Source of the DNA: Candidatus Nitrosopumilus sp.
Lineage (GTDB): Archaea; Thermoproteota; Nitrososphaeria; Nitrososphaerales; Nitrosopumilaceae
Length of the DNA: 38,625 bases
Assembly: GCA_024644105.1 (NCBI GenBank)
Contig: JAHELP010000004.1
Coordinates: 4,231 to 42,855 of the forward strand
Direction: 5' to 3'
The notes beneath the pieces were generated by a model. The model was not told the DNA's origin and made no database searches. It saw only the letters and a list, made by a program, of their open reading frames with translations. The position numbers and the translations under genes were made by a program. Shown piece after piece: positions 30,884 to 38,607 of the stretch (position 1 is its first letter; the number at the start of each line of letters is the position of its first letter).

Positions 30884-30998
30884 TTTTTCTACACTTGAAT
30901 CTAACTTGCGTAAAACTAAATCTTATTTTTTAATCATTTAATCAATTAGGCTCAAGTAGAAACCTTTGTTAACATTAATTATTATTTTTGATTAGTAT

Positions 30999-31003
30999 GG
31001 AGG
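30999..31003 (+). promoter_or_regulatory. Shine-Dalgarno site deciding a TTG start
   Basis: GGAGG lies 9 nt before TTG 31013, the first codon of the CorA-like gene. The nearby ATG (30997) reads only eight codons. This is one of few strong ribosome-binding sites in the window and supports the TTG start. Confidence 0.55.
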
Positions 31004-31012
31004 ATCTTCAAA

Positions 31013-32659
31013 TTGAAAGATAAAATTGGAATAATTACTAATAGACTTGTATATGGATTTACTTTTGCTTTCTTGTATCAGATTGTTATTGGAATTGCAA
31101 CATCCTTGCTTTCCTTACCTCTGACAGGTAATATTCAAGATCTTATATCTGGAGTTGAACAAATTGATTCCAATGAAGGCCCTTGGCTGGTTGCTTGGTG
31201 GATTGCTTCAACCATAATCATTACTGTAATGGCATTGTTAATTATTAGATATAAAAAATATCTGTCTCCATACAAGGGCGAAAAAGATATTGAAATTCCT
31301 CCAAAGATTACTGCTTTAACTGCAATAATTATTGGTGCTACTATCTCATTTTTGTTTTTCTTATTGGATACTGTTATAGGATTTATTGTGGAGACTGGCT
31401 CTAAAACAGATGTATCTGCAATATATGAAGCTGCATTAATTGGAGACTTTACTCCGTTAGTTGTTAGCCTTATTTTTTCAATAATTGCTGGATTCATTAT
31501 TGTTGGAGTTGCAAGCAAAACATCCAAAGTAAAAGAAATTACAAAAGATATTGGTTTACAAGATATTACAAATATTAAACAAGTTTTCAATAAAACTAAA
31601 ACTCAGAAAACCACTTTGTCTTCTACCATTGGTCAGAGACCTGGTGCATTAATTCATGTTGGAGAACAAAAAGTCGATAAAGTAATAATTAATTTAATGG
31701 AATATGATGCTGAAAAAATTAATGAAATTGATAATGCAACTGTTGAAGACTGTTTAGAATCTAAAAATAAGTCTAATGTATCTTGGGTTAACATAGTAGG
31801 AGTTCATGATGCAAATATCATCAAAACTTTTGGTGATAGTTTTGGAATCCATTCATTACATCAATCAAACATTATGAATACTGAATTGAGACCCTCAGTT
31901 GAAATCCATGATGACCATATTTTGATAATGCTGAAAATGCCTCACTATGATACTCAAACTGGAAAATTGGATTTGGAACAAATTTCAATTGTTTTGGCTG
32001 AAAACCATGTCTTGACTTTTCAAGAAATTGAAGATGACTTTTTTGATGAGATACGAAAGAGATTAAGAGAGAATTCAGGCAGTATTAGGAAGCAAAAAAC
32101 TGATTATCTTGTATATTCTCTAGTTGATGCAATAATTGACAGCTATTTCCTTGTAATAGAAAAGATAGGTGATCTTACTGAAGATTTGGAAGAGGAATTG
32201 ATGAAAAACCCAACTCCTGAAACAATGCAAACTATTCAAACTCTAAAACGTAGAATGATATCATTAAGAAAAGCAATTTGGCCAGGACGAGAAATTATTA
32301 ATTCTCTAGAACGTGATTCCACTGCTTTAATCACTGATTATACTAGAACATATCTACGTGATGTCTATAACCACACCATTCAGGTAACTGATTCCATTGA
32401 AGGATTACGTGATGTGATTGGTGGCATGCTTGACACGTACTTGTCAAGTGTAAGTAATAGGATGAATGAAGTTATGAAAACACTTACTATCATTGCAGCA
32501 ATTTTCATCCCGATTACATTCATAGCTGGAATCTATGGAACTAATTTTTCATACGTTCCAGAGCTGCAATGGGAAGGAAGTTATTTTGTAATGCTTACCG
32601 CAATGGCAATTATCTCTGTTGCAATGCTTGCTTGGTTTAAGAAAAAGAGATGGCTCTAA
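31013..32659 (+). CDS. CorA-like divalent cation transporter with extra N-terminal membrane domain
   Basis: A 548-aa protein with two parts. Residues 1-170 hold about four membrane helices (e.g. LVYGFTFAFLYQIVIGIATSLL, ITALTAIIIGATISFLFFLL) with no known family match by eye. Residues about 215-548 are a CorA/MgtE-unrelated 2-TM CorA domain: a cytoplasmic funnel, long stalk helix, and FIPITFIAGIYGTNFSYVPEL before the last helix. The pore signature GMN reads GTN, a change that may alter selectivity. The start is TTG 31013, backed by GGAGG at 30999-31003 with 9 nt spacing; an ATG at 30997 is out of frame. It heads a run of plus-strand membrane genes. Confidence 0.88.
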   Translation: MKDKIGIITNRLVYGFTFAFLYQIVIGIATSLLSLPLTGNIQDLISGVEQIDSNEGPWLVAWWIASTIIITVMALLIIRYKKYLSPYKGEKDIEIPPKITALTAIIIGATISFLFFLLDTVIGFIVETGSKTDVSAIYEAALIGDFTPLVVSLIFSIIAGFIIVGVASKTSKVKEITKDIGLQDITNIKQVFNKTKTQKTTLSSTIGQRPGALIHVGEQKVDKVIINLMEYDAEKINEIDNATVEDCLESKNKSNVSWVNIVGVHDANIIKTFGDSFGIHSLHQSNIMNTELRPSVEIHDDHILIMLKMPHYDTQTGKLDLEQISIVLAENHVLTFQEIEDDFFDEIRKRLRENSGSIRKQKTDYLVYSLVDAIIDSYFLVIEKIGDLTEDLEEELMKNPTPETMQTIQTLKRRMISLRKAIWPGREIINSLERDSTALITDYTRTYLRDVYNHTIQVTDSIEGLRDVIGGMLDTYLSSVSNRMNEVMKTLTIIAAIFIPITFIAGIYGTNFSYVPELQWEGSYFVMLTAMAIISVAMLAWFKKKRWL

Positions 32660-32718
32660 TCTGAATTCATCTACAAATAATCCCTTTTACAAACACTTTG
32701 TAGACAATGAGGTAAATC

Positions 32719-33522
32719 ATGTCTAATAGGGCCCTGCAAAGAGCATATGAAATACTAGAAGGAACAACAAATGATAAACTCACAAAAAGTTTTCAAATTT
32801 TTATTATTTCTTTGATTACTGTAAACGTAATTGTTGTAATTATTGAAACAGAGGAATCTGTATTAGATCAATATGGATATTTGTTTACCCCGTTTGAAGT
32901 TTTTTCAGTAATTATTTTTACTGGTGAATATATTGGGCGAATTTTAATTTACAAACTAAATCCAAAATATAACAATTCCAAATTTGGTTTGTTGAGAATG
33001 CTTGTTTCCCCTATGATGTTAGTTGATTTAGCGGCAATACTCCCATTCTTCTTACCATTCGTAGTCACAGATACCAGATTCATTAGAATTATTCGTCTCT
33101 TGAGACTCTTTAGATTATTCAAGCTTTCTAGATATTCTGAACCCATGCAAACTTTGGGCGCTGTTTTTAAGGCCAAAGCCGGAGACTTGGCAGTTGCCTT
33201 TTTCATACTGTTCATTGTGCTAATTTTTGCTTCAAGTTTGATGTATCATGCTGAACATGAGGCACAACCCGAGGTATTTTCAAGTATTCCTGCCTCAATG
33301 TGGTGGGGAATAGTCACTTTGACTACTATAGGATATGGTGACGTCTATCCAATCACAATTCCTGGAAAATTAATTGCAGCTGGTGTTGCTGTTATTGGAA
33401 TAGCAGTCTATGCAATTCCAACAGGAATAATGGCATCTGCATTCAGTGATGAATTACGAAAGAAAAAAGAGCAGACAAAAAATACATGCCCTCATTGTGG
33501 AAAGGATATATCGCATGAATAA
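32719..33522 (+). CDS. Voltage-gated potassium channel (KvAP-like)
   Basis: A 267-aa six-helix channel subunit. S1-S3 span about residues 24-120, the S4 voltage sensor is RFIRIIRLLRLFRLFKLSR with Arg or Lys at every third position, and the pore loop has the K+ filter TTIGYGD (about residue 201) before S6 (LIAAGVAVIGIAVYAIPTGIMASAF). It resembles archaeal KvAP and should form a homotetramer. The short C-terminus ends in CPHCGKDISHE, a CxxC plus His zinc-binding-like knuckle, which could join subunits or sense metal or redox state. It lies 59 bp after the CorA-like gene and 23 bp before a ThDP enzyme gene. Confidence 0.92.
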   Translation: MSNRALQRAYEILEGTTNDKLTKSFQIFIISLITVNVIVVIIETEESVLDQYGYLFTPFEVFSVIIFTGEYIGRILIYKLNPKYNNSKFGLLRMLVSPMMLVDLAAILPFFLPFVVTDTRFIRIIRLLRLFRLFKLSRYSEPMQTLGAVFKAKAGDLAVAFFILFIVLIFASSLMYHAEHEAQPEVFSSIPASMWWGIVTLTTIGYGDVYPITIPGKLIAAGVAVIGIAVYAIPTGIMASAFSDELRKKKEQTKNTCPHCGKDISHE

Positions 33523-33545
33523 AAAATACTAGTAGAAGAATCAAA

Positions 33546-35234
33546 ATGAAAGCTTCGGACTTGTTTGTAAAATGTTTAGAAAATGAAGGTGTTGAATACA
33601 TTTTTGGAATCCCTGGTGAAGAAAACGCTGACTTTATGATGTCATTATCAGAATCAAAAATTAAATTTATTTTAACTAGACATGAGCAAGGAGCTGCTTT
33701 CATGGCAGATGTGTATGGAAGACTAACAGGTAAAGTTGGTGTATGTCTTGCCACTTTGGGTCCTGGTGCAACTAATCTTGTAACAGGTGTTGCAAATGCA
33801 AACATGGACCGGTCTAGATTACTTGCAATCACTGGTCAAACTGATTCTCATCTGTTACACAAAGAGTCTCATCAAAATATGGATGCAATTACAATGTTTA
33901 AGCCAATTACAAAATGGAATTGGTCTATTCGTAATCCTCAAAATATCCCAGAAATTGTAAGACGGGCTTTTAAAATTGCACTAGAAGAAAAACCCGGAGC
34001 GGTACATATCGAATTACCACAAGACATTGCTAAAGGTGAAGCTGATATTCCTCCAATAGAACCGCAACCTATCTTTAGATCAGAGGCAAATGAGGAGTTG
34101 ATCAAACAGGCTGTTCAATTAATTTTACATGCAAAAAACCCAATAATTTTTCTTGGAAATGGCTGTGTTAGAGAAAATGCCAGTCCCCATATACGAAAAT
34201 TTGTAGAGAAAACAGGTATCATTGCAATGAATACGTTTATGGGAAAAGGAGTAGTTTCAGATGATTCTCCATTACATTTACACACCATAGGAATCAAAGA
34301 TGCAGACCATGCCTTACTAGCCATGAAATCAGCAGATGTGGTAATTGCAGTAGGTGTAGATCTTGTAGAATATAGTCCTAAAAATTGGAATCTTGACTTG
34401 AATAAGAAAATCATACACATTGATTTCACACCCTCTGAAGTGTATACGTATTACAGACCAATTGTTGAGATTGTCTCTGATATAGAATATGCTGTGGATG
34501 CCATCTTGGCAGAACTGGAACTGCAAACAAAACTACATCCTGAATTAGATATATTCCCTAGAAAACAGATTCCTGAAATATTTCAGAAAATTTTACGTGA
34601 AGTTGATGAGCGACGAGATTCATTTAATGATGATATGTCATTTCCAATAAAACCCGAAAAATTAGTTATTGATGTAAGAAATGCTATGGGTGAATATGAT
34701 ATTGTTTTATCAGACGTAGGAGCTCACAAGCTTTGGATTTCTAAAATTTACAAAACATATCAACCAAACACTTGTCTAATTCCCAATGGATTTTGTTCAA
34801 TGGGCTTTGCATTCCCTGGTGCTATTGCTGCAAAGATAGTATATCCTGATAGAAATGTAGTAGCAATGTGTGGCGATGCAGGATTTTTGATGAACGTGCA
34901 AGAACTAGAAACCGCAGTCAGACTAAAACTTTCAGTAATTACTGTAATTTGGTGTGATCAAGATTTGGGTATGATTTCTATGAAACAAAAAAATGAATTT
35001 GGAAAAAGTGTATTTACAAAATTTACAAATCCTGATTTTATTGCTTTGGCTGAAAGTTTTGGAGCCGTTGGATTTGTAGCAAAATCTACAGAAGAGTTTT
35101 CAGTCATTTTAGAAGATGCTAAAAAAATTAAAGACAAACCAGTAATCATTGCTATTGATGTTGACTACTCTAGAAACAGTGTTCTGTTAAATGATAATAA
35201 CTATGAAAAAACACGCCTGATTAATAACACTTAG
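33546..35234 (+). CDS. ThDP-dependent acetolactate synthase-like enzyme (stand-alone)
   Basis: A 562-aa ThDP enzyme of the acetohydroxyacid synthase superfamily. The catalytic Glu is in TRHEQGAAFMAD (Glu47) and the ThDP motif is CGDAGFLMNVQELETAVRL (about residue 441). It resembles the AlsS/IlvB2 branch (LATLGPGATNLVTGVANANMD, LHKESHQNMD, IWCDQDLGMISMKQ) more than the ilvB gene of this window, and it has no ACT-domain partner gene, so it is probably not feedback-regulated by valine. Possible products are acetolactate or another 2-hydroxy-3-oxoacid; no acetolactate decarboxylase is nearby. It sits oddly within a block of ion-transport genes, 23 bp after the K+ channel gene. Confidence 0.85.
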   Translation: MKASDLFVKCLENEGVEYIFGIPGEENADFMMSLSESKIKFILTRHEQGAAFMADVYGRLTGKVGVCLATLGPGATNLVTGVANANMDRSRLLAITGQTDSHLLHKESHQNMDAITMFKPITKWNWSIRNPQNIPEIVRRAFKIALEEKPGAVHIELPQDIAKGEADIPPIEPQPIFRSEANEELIKQAVQLILHAKNPIIFLGNGCVRENASPHIRKFVEKTGIIAMNTFMGKGVVSDDSPLHLHTIGIKDADHALLAMKSADVVIAVGVDLVEYSPKNWNLDLNKKIIHIDFTPSEVYTYYRPIVEIVSDIEYAVDAILAELELQTKLHPELDIFPRKQIPEIFQKILREVDERRDSFNDDMSFPIKPEKLVIDVRNAMGEYDIVLSDVGAHKLWISKIYKTYQPNTCLIPNGFCSMGFAFPGAIAAKIVYPDRNVVAMCGDAGFLMNVQELETAVRLKLSVITVIWCDQDLGMISMKQKNEFGKSVFTKFTNPDFIALAESFGAVGFVAKSTEEFSVILEDAKKIKDKPVIIAIDVDYSRNSVLLNDNNYEKTRLINNT

Positions 35235-35297
35235 TTTATCCTAATAATGATGATGTTAAAATAATCCTTTTAGGATTGAATTACATACACTACTTAC

Positions 35298-35762
35298 ATG
35301 GTCGATAAAGAAGAAAAATCACAAAGTTTTGGAAAGAGTCTCAAAAAGAAACAAGAGAACCTTGTTGATGATGTTACAAAGAATTATTCCCAAGCAATAG
35401 AGCAGGGTCGAGACTTTGGAAAAGAATCTATCTCAAAAATAAGTCAAATGACTGATACTGCTACTGATTTTCTAAAATCACAAGAGTATCTCAAATCACT
35501 AAAAACCAATTCGTTAAAAATAGGAGAAAAAAGTAAGGAACAAAAAACCCAATTTAGCAAAAAGTCACCAAAATATTTTAAGAAAATTATTAATGCTTTT
35601 TTCTACTTTTTTGAATTAATTGTAGGTAGAATCAAGATAGGTACACAATATGGAACTACAAGCCTTGAAATTTTAGAAAAATTAGCCAAACTAAAAGAAT
35701 TAGGCATTATTACCGATAAAGAATTTACTGAGAAAAAGAAAAAGATCCTAGATAGAATTTGA
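35298..35762 (+). CDS. SHOCT-domain protein
   Basis: A 154-aa protein. Residues 1-100 are Lys/Ser/Gln-rich, polar and helical. A short hydrophobic aromatic patch (IINAFFYFFELIVG) may lie on the membrane surface. The last 32 residues, LEILEKLAKLKELGIITDKE and following, match the SHOCT pattern (short C-terminal domain) often found at the ends of membrane-linked or oligomerising proteins. Function is unknown. It lies between the ThDP enzyme and the Kef-type antiporter, 40 bp before the latter, so it may be an accessory of that transporter. This link is inference from position. Confidence 0.68.
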   Translation: MVDKEEKSQSFGKSLKKKQENLVDDVTKNYSQAIEQGRDFGKESISKISQMTDTATDFLKSQEYLKSLKTNSLKIGEKSKEQKTQFSKKSPKYFKKIINAFFYFFELIVGRIKIGTQYGTTSLEILEKLAKLKELGIITDKEFTEKKKKILDRI

Positions 35763-35802
35763 AAATATTTGGGATTTATCAATTATTTGTAGAAGGTAAG
35801 TC

Positions 35803-37587
35803 ATGACTGTAGAAGTTACTGATTTTCTAGCATTACTGGCATTATTGCTAGGTGGAGGTATGATTGGTGCAGGAATTATGAAAAAAATAAAATTCCCTAC
35901 CATTATCGGTTTTATCTTAATTGGAATGATTGCAGGACCCTATGGTCTTGGGATAGTTGATGATGTAGAACTGATTAATCTTTTAGCAGAGCTTGGAATT
36001 ATAATTTTATTATTTGTTATAGGTTTAGAATTTAGTTTACAGAAATTACGCAAAGCTGGAATCAAAGCAATTGTTGTAGGGATGTCTGAACTTTCAATAA
36101 TGTTTTTCTTGGCATATGTTGGTGCATTCTCTTTTGGTTGGTCCCACTTGGAAGCATTGTATCTTGCAGGAATATTATCAATCAGTAGTACGGCAATATC
36201 TCTTCGAGTTATGAGGGATCTTAAATTAGTCAAAACTAAAGAGTTCAACACTGTTATCACGATACTAATTGTTGAAGACCTTGCAGCTGTTCTGCTTTTG
36301 GTAATTCTAGGAAATGCGTCTGCTGGTGCAGAACTTGATTTCAGTGGGGTCGGAATTTTGGTTTTACAGAGTTTAACCTTCTTTGTAATAGCCTTAGGCT
36401 TGGGAATTAAACTAATACCGAAATTACTAGAAAAGATTCATGGATTAGATATTCCTGAAGCGCCGTTTATTACAGCTCTGGCATTAGGTTTTGGTTTAGC
36501 AGTCCTTGCTCATTTTCTAGGACAGAGTTCTGCAATTGGTGCGTTTATCATGGGTATGATTATTGCATCCTCAAAACATTCTGAGCAAATTACTAAAAAG
36601 ATTCTCCCGTTACGTGATTTCTTTGGTGTAATTTTCTTCGTATCAATTGGAATGCTTGTAAATATTATGTCGATTCCCGAAGTAGCACTAATTTCAATAC
36701 CTATCATAATTTTAGCTGTTCTTGGAAAGTTTGTAGGAAATTTCTTTGGTGCCTCTATTGGAGGTCATGATGTTCATGGAGCATCAACTATAGCTACCGC
36801 AATGGTGCCTAGAGGGGAATTTTCATTCATTATGGCAAAACAAGCTGTCGATGGTGGCTCAGTTAGAGATACTTTGTATCCTGTCACAATGCTTGTTACC
36901 TTGGCAACGATGCTTTGCATTCCTTTACTACTGAAAGCTTTGCCCACTCTAGCAAACCGCGATACTATTGTCCCTATGAAGATTCTAAATCCTATTTTTA
37001 TTGTTGGTAAATTTTTTAATAAATTAATGAGTTCCCCTGATGATGACAGTCAATTTACTAAAATGCTAAAACATCACGGCCCAAAATTCTTTGTAAACTT
37101 GATGATAGTAATTGCAATTTTGGCAATTATTGATTACTTTAATGATGACATTGTAAATATCATAAATGATTTTGGAATACCATTAGCTGTTGAACCTGAA
37201 ATATTGTTAACAATTATCAGTATTTTGTTAATTATTTATCCTGTAATTTCACTACTTGGAAAAATTGAAAAATTTGTTACTAACATATCTGATATACTAT
37301 CAACAAAACTAATTCCTGCTGATACTCAACGTATAGAAGAAAAACCTCTTCATAGATTGCTGCGAAATATTTTCTTCATTGGTGTTATTTTGATACTAAT
37401 TGCAGTCATTCAGCCCTATATTGCAGATATAGAACTATTGCCATTTTTACCATTTATAATTTCAGGAATAGGTTTGGCCGTTGCAATCATACTAATTGCT
37501 GATTCTGTCTTTGTATTTCAAAAATTATCTCATGGACATATTATGGATAGTTTGATGAAAGAAGACGAGCAACCTGACTCTGAATAA
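35803..37587 (+). CDS. Kef-type K+/H+ (CPA2) antiporter
   Basis: A 594-aa protein of the monovalent cation:proton antiporter-2 family with about 12 core membrane helices. Family motifs include IKFPTIIGFILIGMIAGPYGLGI, FVIGLEFSLQKLRKAG, ISSTAISLRVMRDL, IVEDLAAVLLL, GQSSAIGAFIMGMIIASS and ATAMVPRGEFSFIMAKQ. After residue 390 come three to four further helices unlike the TrkA-N (RCK) domain common in Kef proteins; no nucleotide-binding domain is visible. It likely exchanges Na+ or K+ for protons to control pH or ion balance. It ends the plus-strand membrane gene block. Confidence 0.9.
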   Translation: MTVEVTDFLALLALLLGGGMIGAGIMKKIKFPTIIGFILIGMIAGPYGLGIVDDVELINLLAELGIIILLFVIGLEFSLQKLRKAGIKAIVVGMSELSIMFFLAYVGAFSFGWSHLEALYLAGILSISSTAISLRVMRDLKLVKTKEFNTVITILIVEDLAAVLLLVILGNASAGAELDFSGVGILVLQSLTFFVIALGLGIKLIPKLLEKIHGLDIPEAPFITALALGFGLAVLAHFLGQSSAIGAFIMGMIIASSKHSEQITKKILPLRDFFGVIFFVSIGMLVNIMSIPEVALISIPIIILAVLGKFVGNFFGASIGGHDVHGASTIATAMVPRGEFSFIMAKQAVDGGSVRDTLYPVTMLVTLATMLCIPLLLKALPTLANRDTIVPMKILNPIFIVGKFFNKLMSSPDDDSQFTKMLKHHGPKFFVNLMIVIAILAIIDYFNDDIVNIINDFGIPLAVEPEILLTIISILLIIYPVISLLGKIEKFVTNISDILSTKLIPADTQRIEEKPLHRLLRNIFFIGVILILIAVIQPYIADIELLPFLPFIISGIGLAVAIILIADSVFVFQKLSHGHIMDSLMKEDEQPDSE

Positions 37588-37649
37588 TTTATTTTAAAAA
37601 TTCTGGATACTCTTCATCTGTATCTGGAAATAACTTTTTTCTCTTTTTT

Positions 37650-37898
37650 TTAATCGTCAATACTTCCACCCTGACCATAAAGGACATGCATTGTGTAAGT
37701 ATCTGAGACACTTGGATGATTTCGTAGTCTGTGAACTACACTGTCAATTTTGCTTGGATCCTCATTTTTAATTTTCATAAAAATGTCGTATTTTCCCCAA
37801 ATCCCATTTATCTCAACTACTTCAGGCAATTCTTTGAATTCTGAAATTATTGCAGCCTCTTCCCCGCTTTTACATGACGCAAGAACATAAGCTTGCAT
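37650..37898 (-). CDS. Stand-alone Lrp/AsnC ligand-binding (RAM) domain
   Basis: An 82-aa protein matching only the C-terminal effector domain of Lrp/AsnC regulators: YVLASCKSGEEAAIISEFKELPEVVEINGIWGKYDIFMKIK, cut here into family blocks, and NHPSVSDTYTMHVLYG. The DNA-binding helix-turn-helix is absent. Such stand-alone RAM proteins bind amino acids or dimerise with full-length regulators. It follows the double zinc-finger gene by 2 bp on the same strand, so the two are co-expressed and could form a split regulator with a zinc finger in place of the helix-turn-helix. That idea is inference. Confidence 0.88.
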   Translation of the reverse strand: MQAYVLASCKSGEEAAIISEFKELPEVVEINGIWGKYDIFMKIKNEDPSKIDSVVHRLRNHPSVSDTYTMHVLYGQGGSIDD

Positions 37899-37900
37899 GG

Positions 37901-38176
37901 TTATGCTTCCCTCATTACAACCTGGCTCTCAAGTTTATCTAAAGCCCAATCAAGCAATTCGTGTTTTTGATGTGCCCATCTGTAGTGTGATGCAGCATGC
38001 TTTTTACTTGCAGACATTTCCGGATATGAGCAAAACTCACATGATTCAGACGTATCTACAAGATGCTCTATGATCTCTTCTCTGTGACTTGCAAGATGAA
38101 TTAACCATGATGTTTGGGTTGCAGTTATCTGCTTTGCACTATCGCAGTAGGGGCATCTGCTTTGGATATATGTCAT
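37901..38176 (-). CDS. Double C2H2-like zinc-finger protein
   Basis: A 91-aa protein with two zinc-finger-like units. The first is RCPYCDSA...WLIHLASHREE (CxxC and HxxxH), the second is CEFCSYPEMSASKKHAASHYRWAH (CxxC, then several His). The layout is like the 31-aa frame at 9785-9880. It probably binds DNA, RNA or protein. It is the first gene of a pair with the stand-alone RAM domain gene (2 bp apart), so expression and function may be linked. Bringing this kind of finger together with a ligand-binding domain is not a standard regulator architecture. Confidence 0.75.
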   Translation of the reverse strand: MTYIQSRCPYCDSAKQITATQTSWLIHLASHREEIIEHLVDTSESCEFCSYPEMSASKKHAASHYRWAHQKHELLDWALDKLESQVVMREA

Positions 38177-38313
38177 TTTTATCTAAACCTAAAATGAACT
38201 ATTTAGAATAATAAATAAAATGGAATTTGACTTAGTCTTGGACGAAATCATATACTCTGCAACTTTTGGCTTGTTTTAGACAAGTTCTGATTGAATAATC
38301 TAATGCCTATTTG

Positions 38314-38487
38314 TTATGATGTGGCTGCGATATTATTCATATCGACTAACCTGCAAAGAGAATGTATCTGCTCCTCTGATTCAAAATTACATTTTTTACA
38401 ACAAAACTTTATTGCACTAGAGCAAATGGTACATTTTTTATTAATTTCCAATCTATCTCCGCATTTTCTACAACTATCTACTCTCAT
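38314..38487 (-). CDS. 57-aa Cys-rich zinc-ribbon protein with structured leader
   Basis: Not in the ORF track on this strand. ATG 38487 opens 57 codons beginning MRVDSCRKCGDRLEI, then KKCTICSSAIKFCCKKC and a polar tail with one further Cys. Nine cysteines in three CxxC pairs and more suggest one or two zinc sites. AGGAGG lies 8-9 nt before the ATG, the strongest Shine-Dalgarno match in the window. Upstream of that is a perfect inverted-repeat structure and a TATA-like box, so the gene probably has a folded 5' leader of about 90 nt. Function is unknown. The plus-strand 99-aa ORF in the track is its shadow. Confidence 0.68.
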   Translation of the reverse strand: MRVDSCRKCGDRLEINKKCTICSSAIKFCCKKCNFESEEQIHSLCRLVDMNNIAATS

Positions 38488-38578
38488 CAATATTCCCTCC
38501 TTTAATTACAGCGAGAACATTGTGAAAAAAATTCACAATTTTATTCTGGTCTCGGGATTTACTTTGTTCTCGCATGAA
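38488..38578 (-). promoter_or_regulatory. Structured 5' leader of the 57-aa Cys-rich gene
   Basis: Perfect 9-bp arms GCGAGAACA and TGTTCTCGC (38511-38519 with 38565-38573) enclose an 8-bp hairpin ATTGTGAA/TTCACAAT with a 5-nt loop (38519-38539) and about 25 unpaired bases. The stem begins about 5 nt after the expected transcription start and ends 8-10 nt before AGGAGG. This arrangement suggests control of translation, as in a riboswitch, RNA thermometer or protein-binding leader. No known class is recognised. Confidence 0.5.
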
Positions 38579-38599
38579 ATACTTTTGTGAATAATTCTC

Positions 38600-38607
38600 A
38601 TATATCC
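38600..38607 (-). promoter_or_regulatory. TATA box before the structured leader
   Basis: GGATATAT on the minus strand is centred about 26 nt before 38577, so transcription should start just before the 9-bp stem. A CAGCT/AGCTG repeat lies at the very end of the window upstream of it (38612-38625). Confidence 0.45.

Noticed and set aside
774-35234. The two ThDP enzymes as a recent duplication
   Set aside because: They differ widely in motifs and only one has an ACT-domain partner, so they are separate subfamilies.
38291-38590. Plus-strand 99-aa ORF
   Set aside because: The minus strand here encodes a Cys-rich protein with a strong Shine-Dalgarno site; the plus frame has no features and runs through the structured leader.
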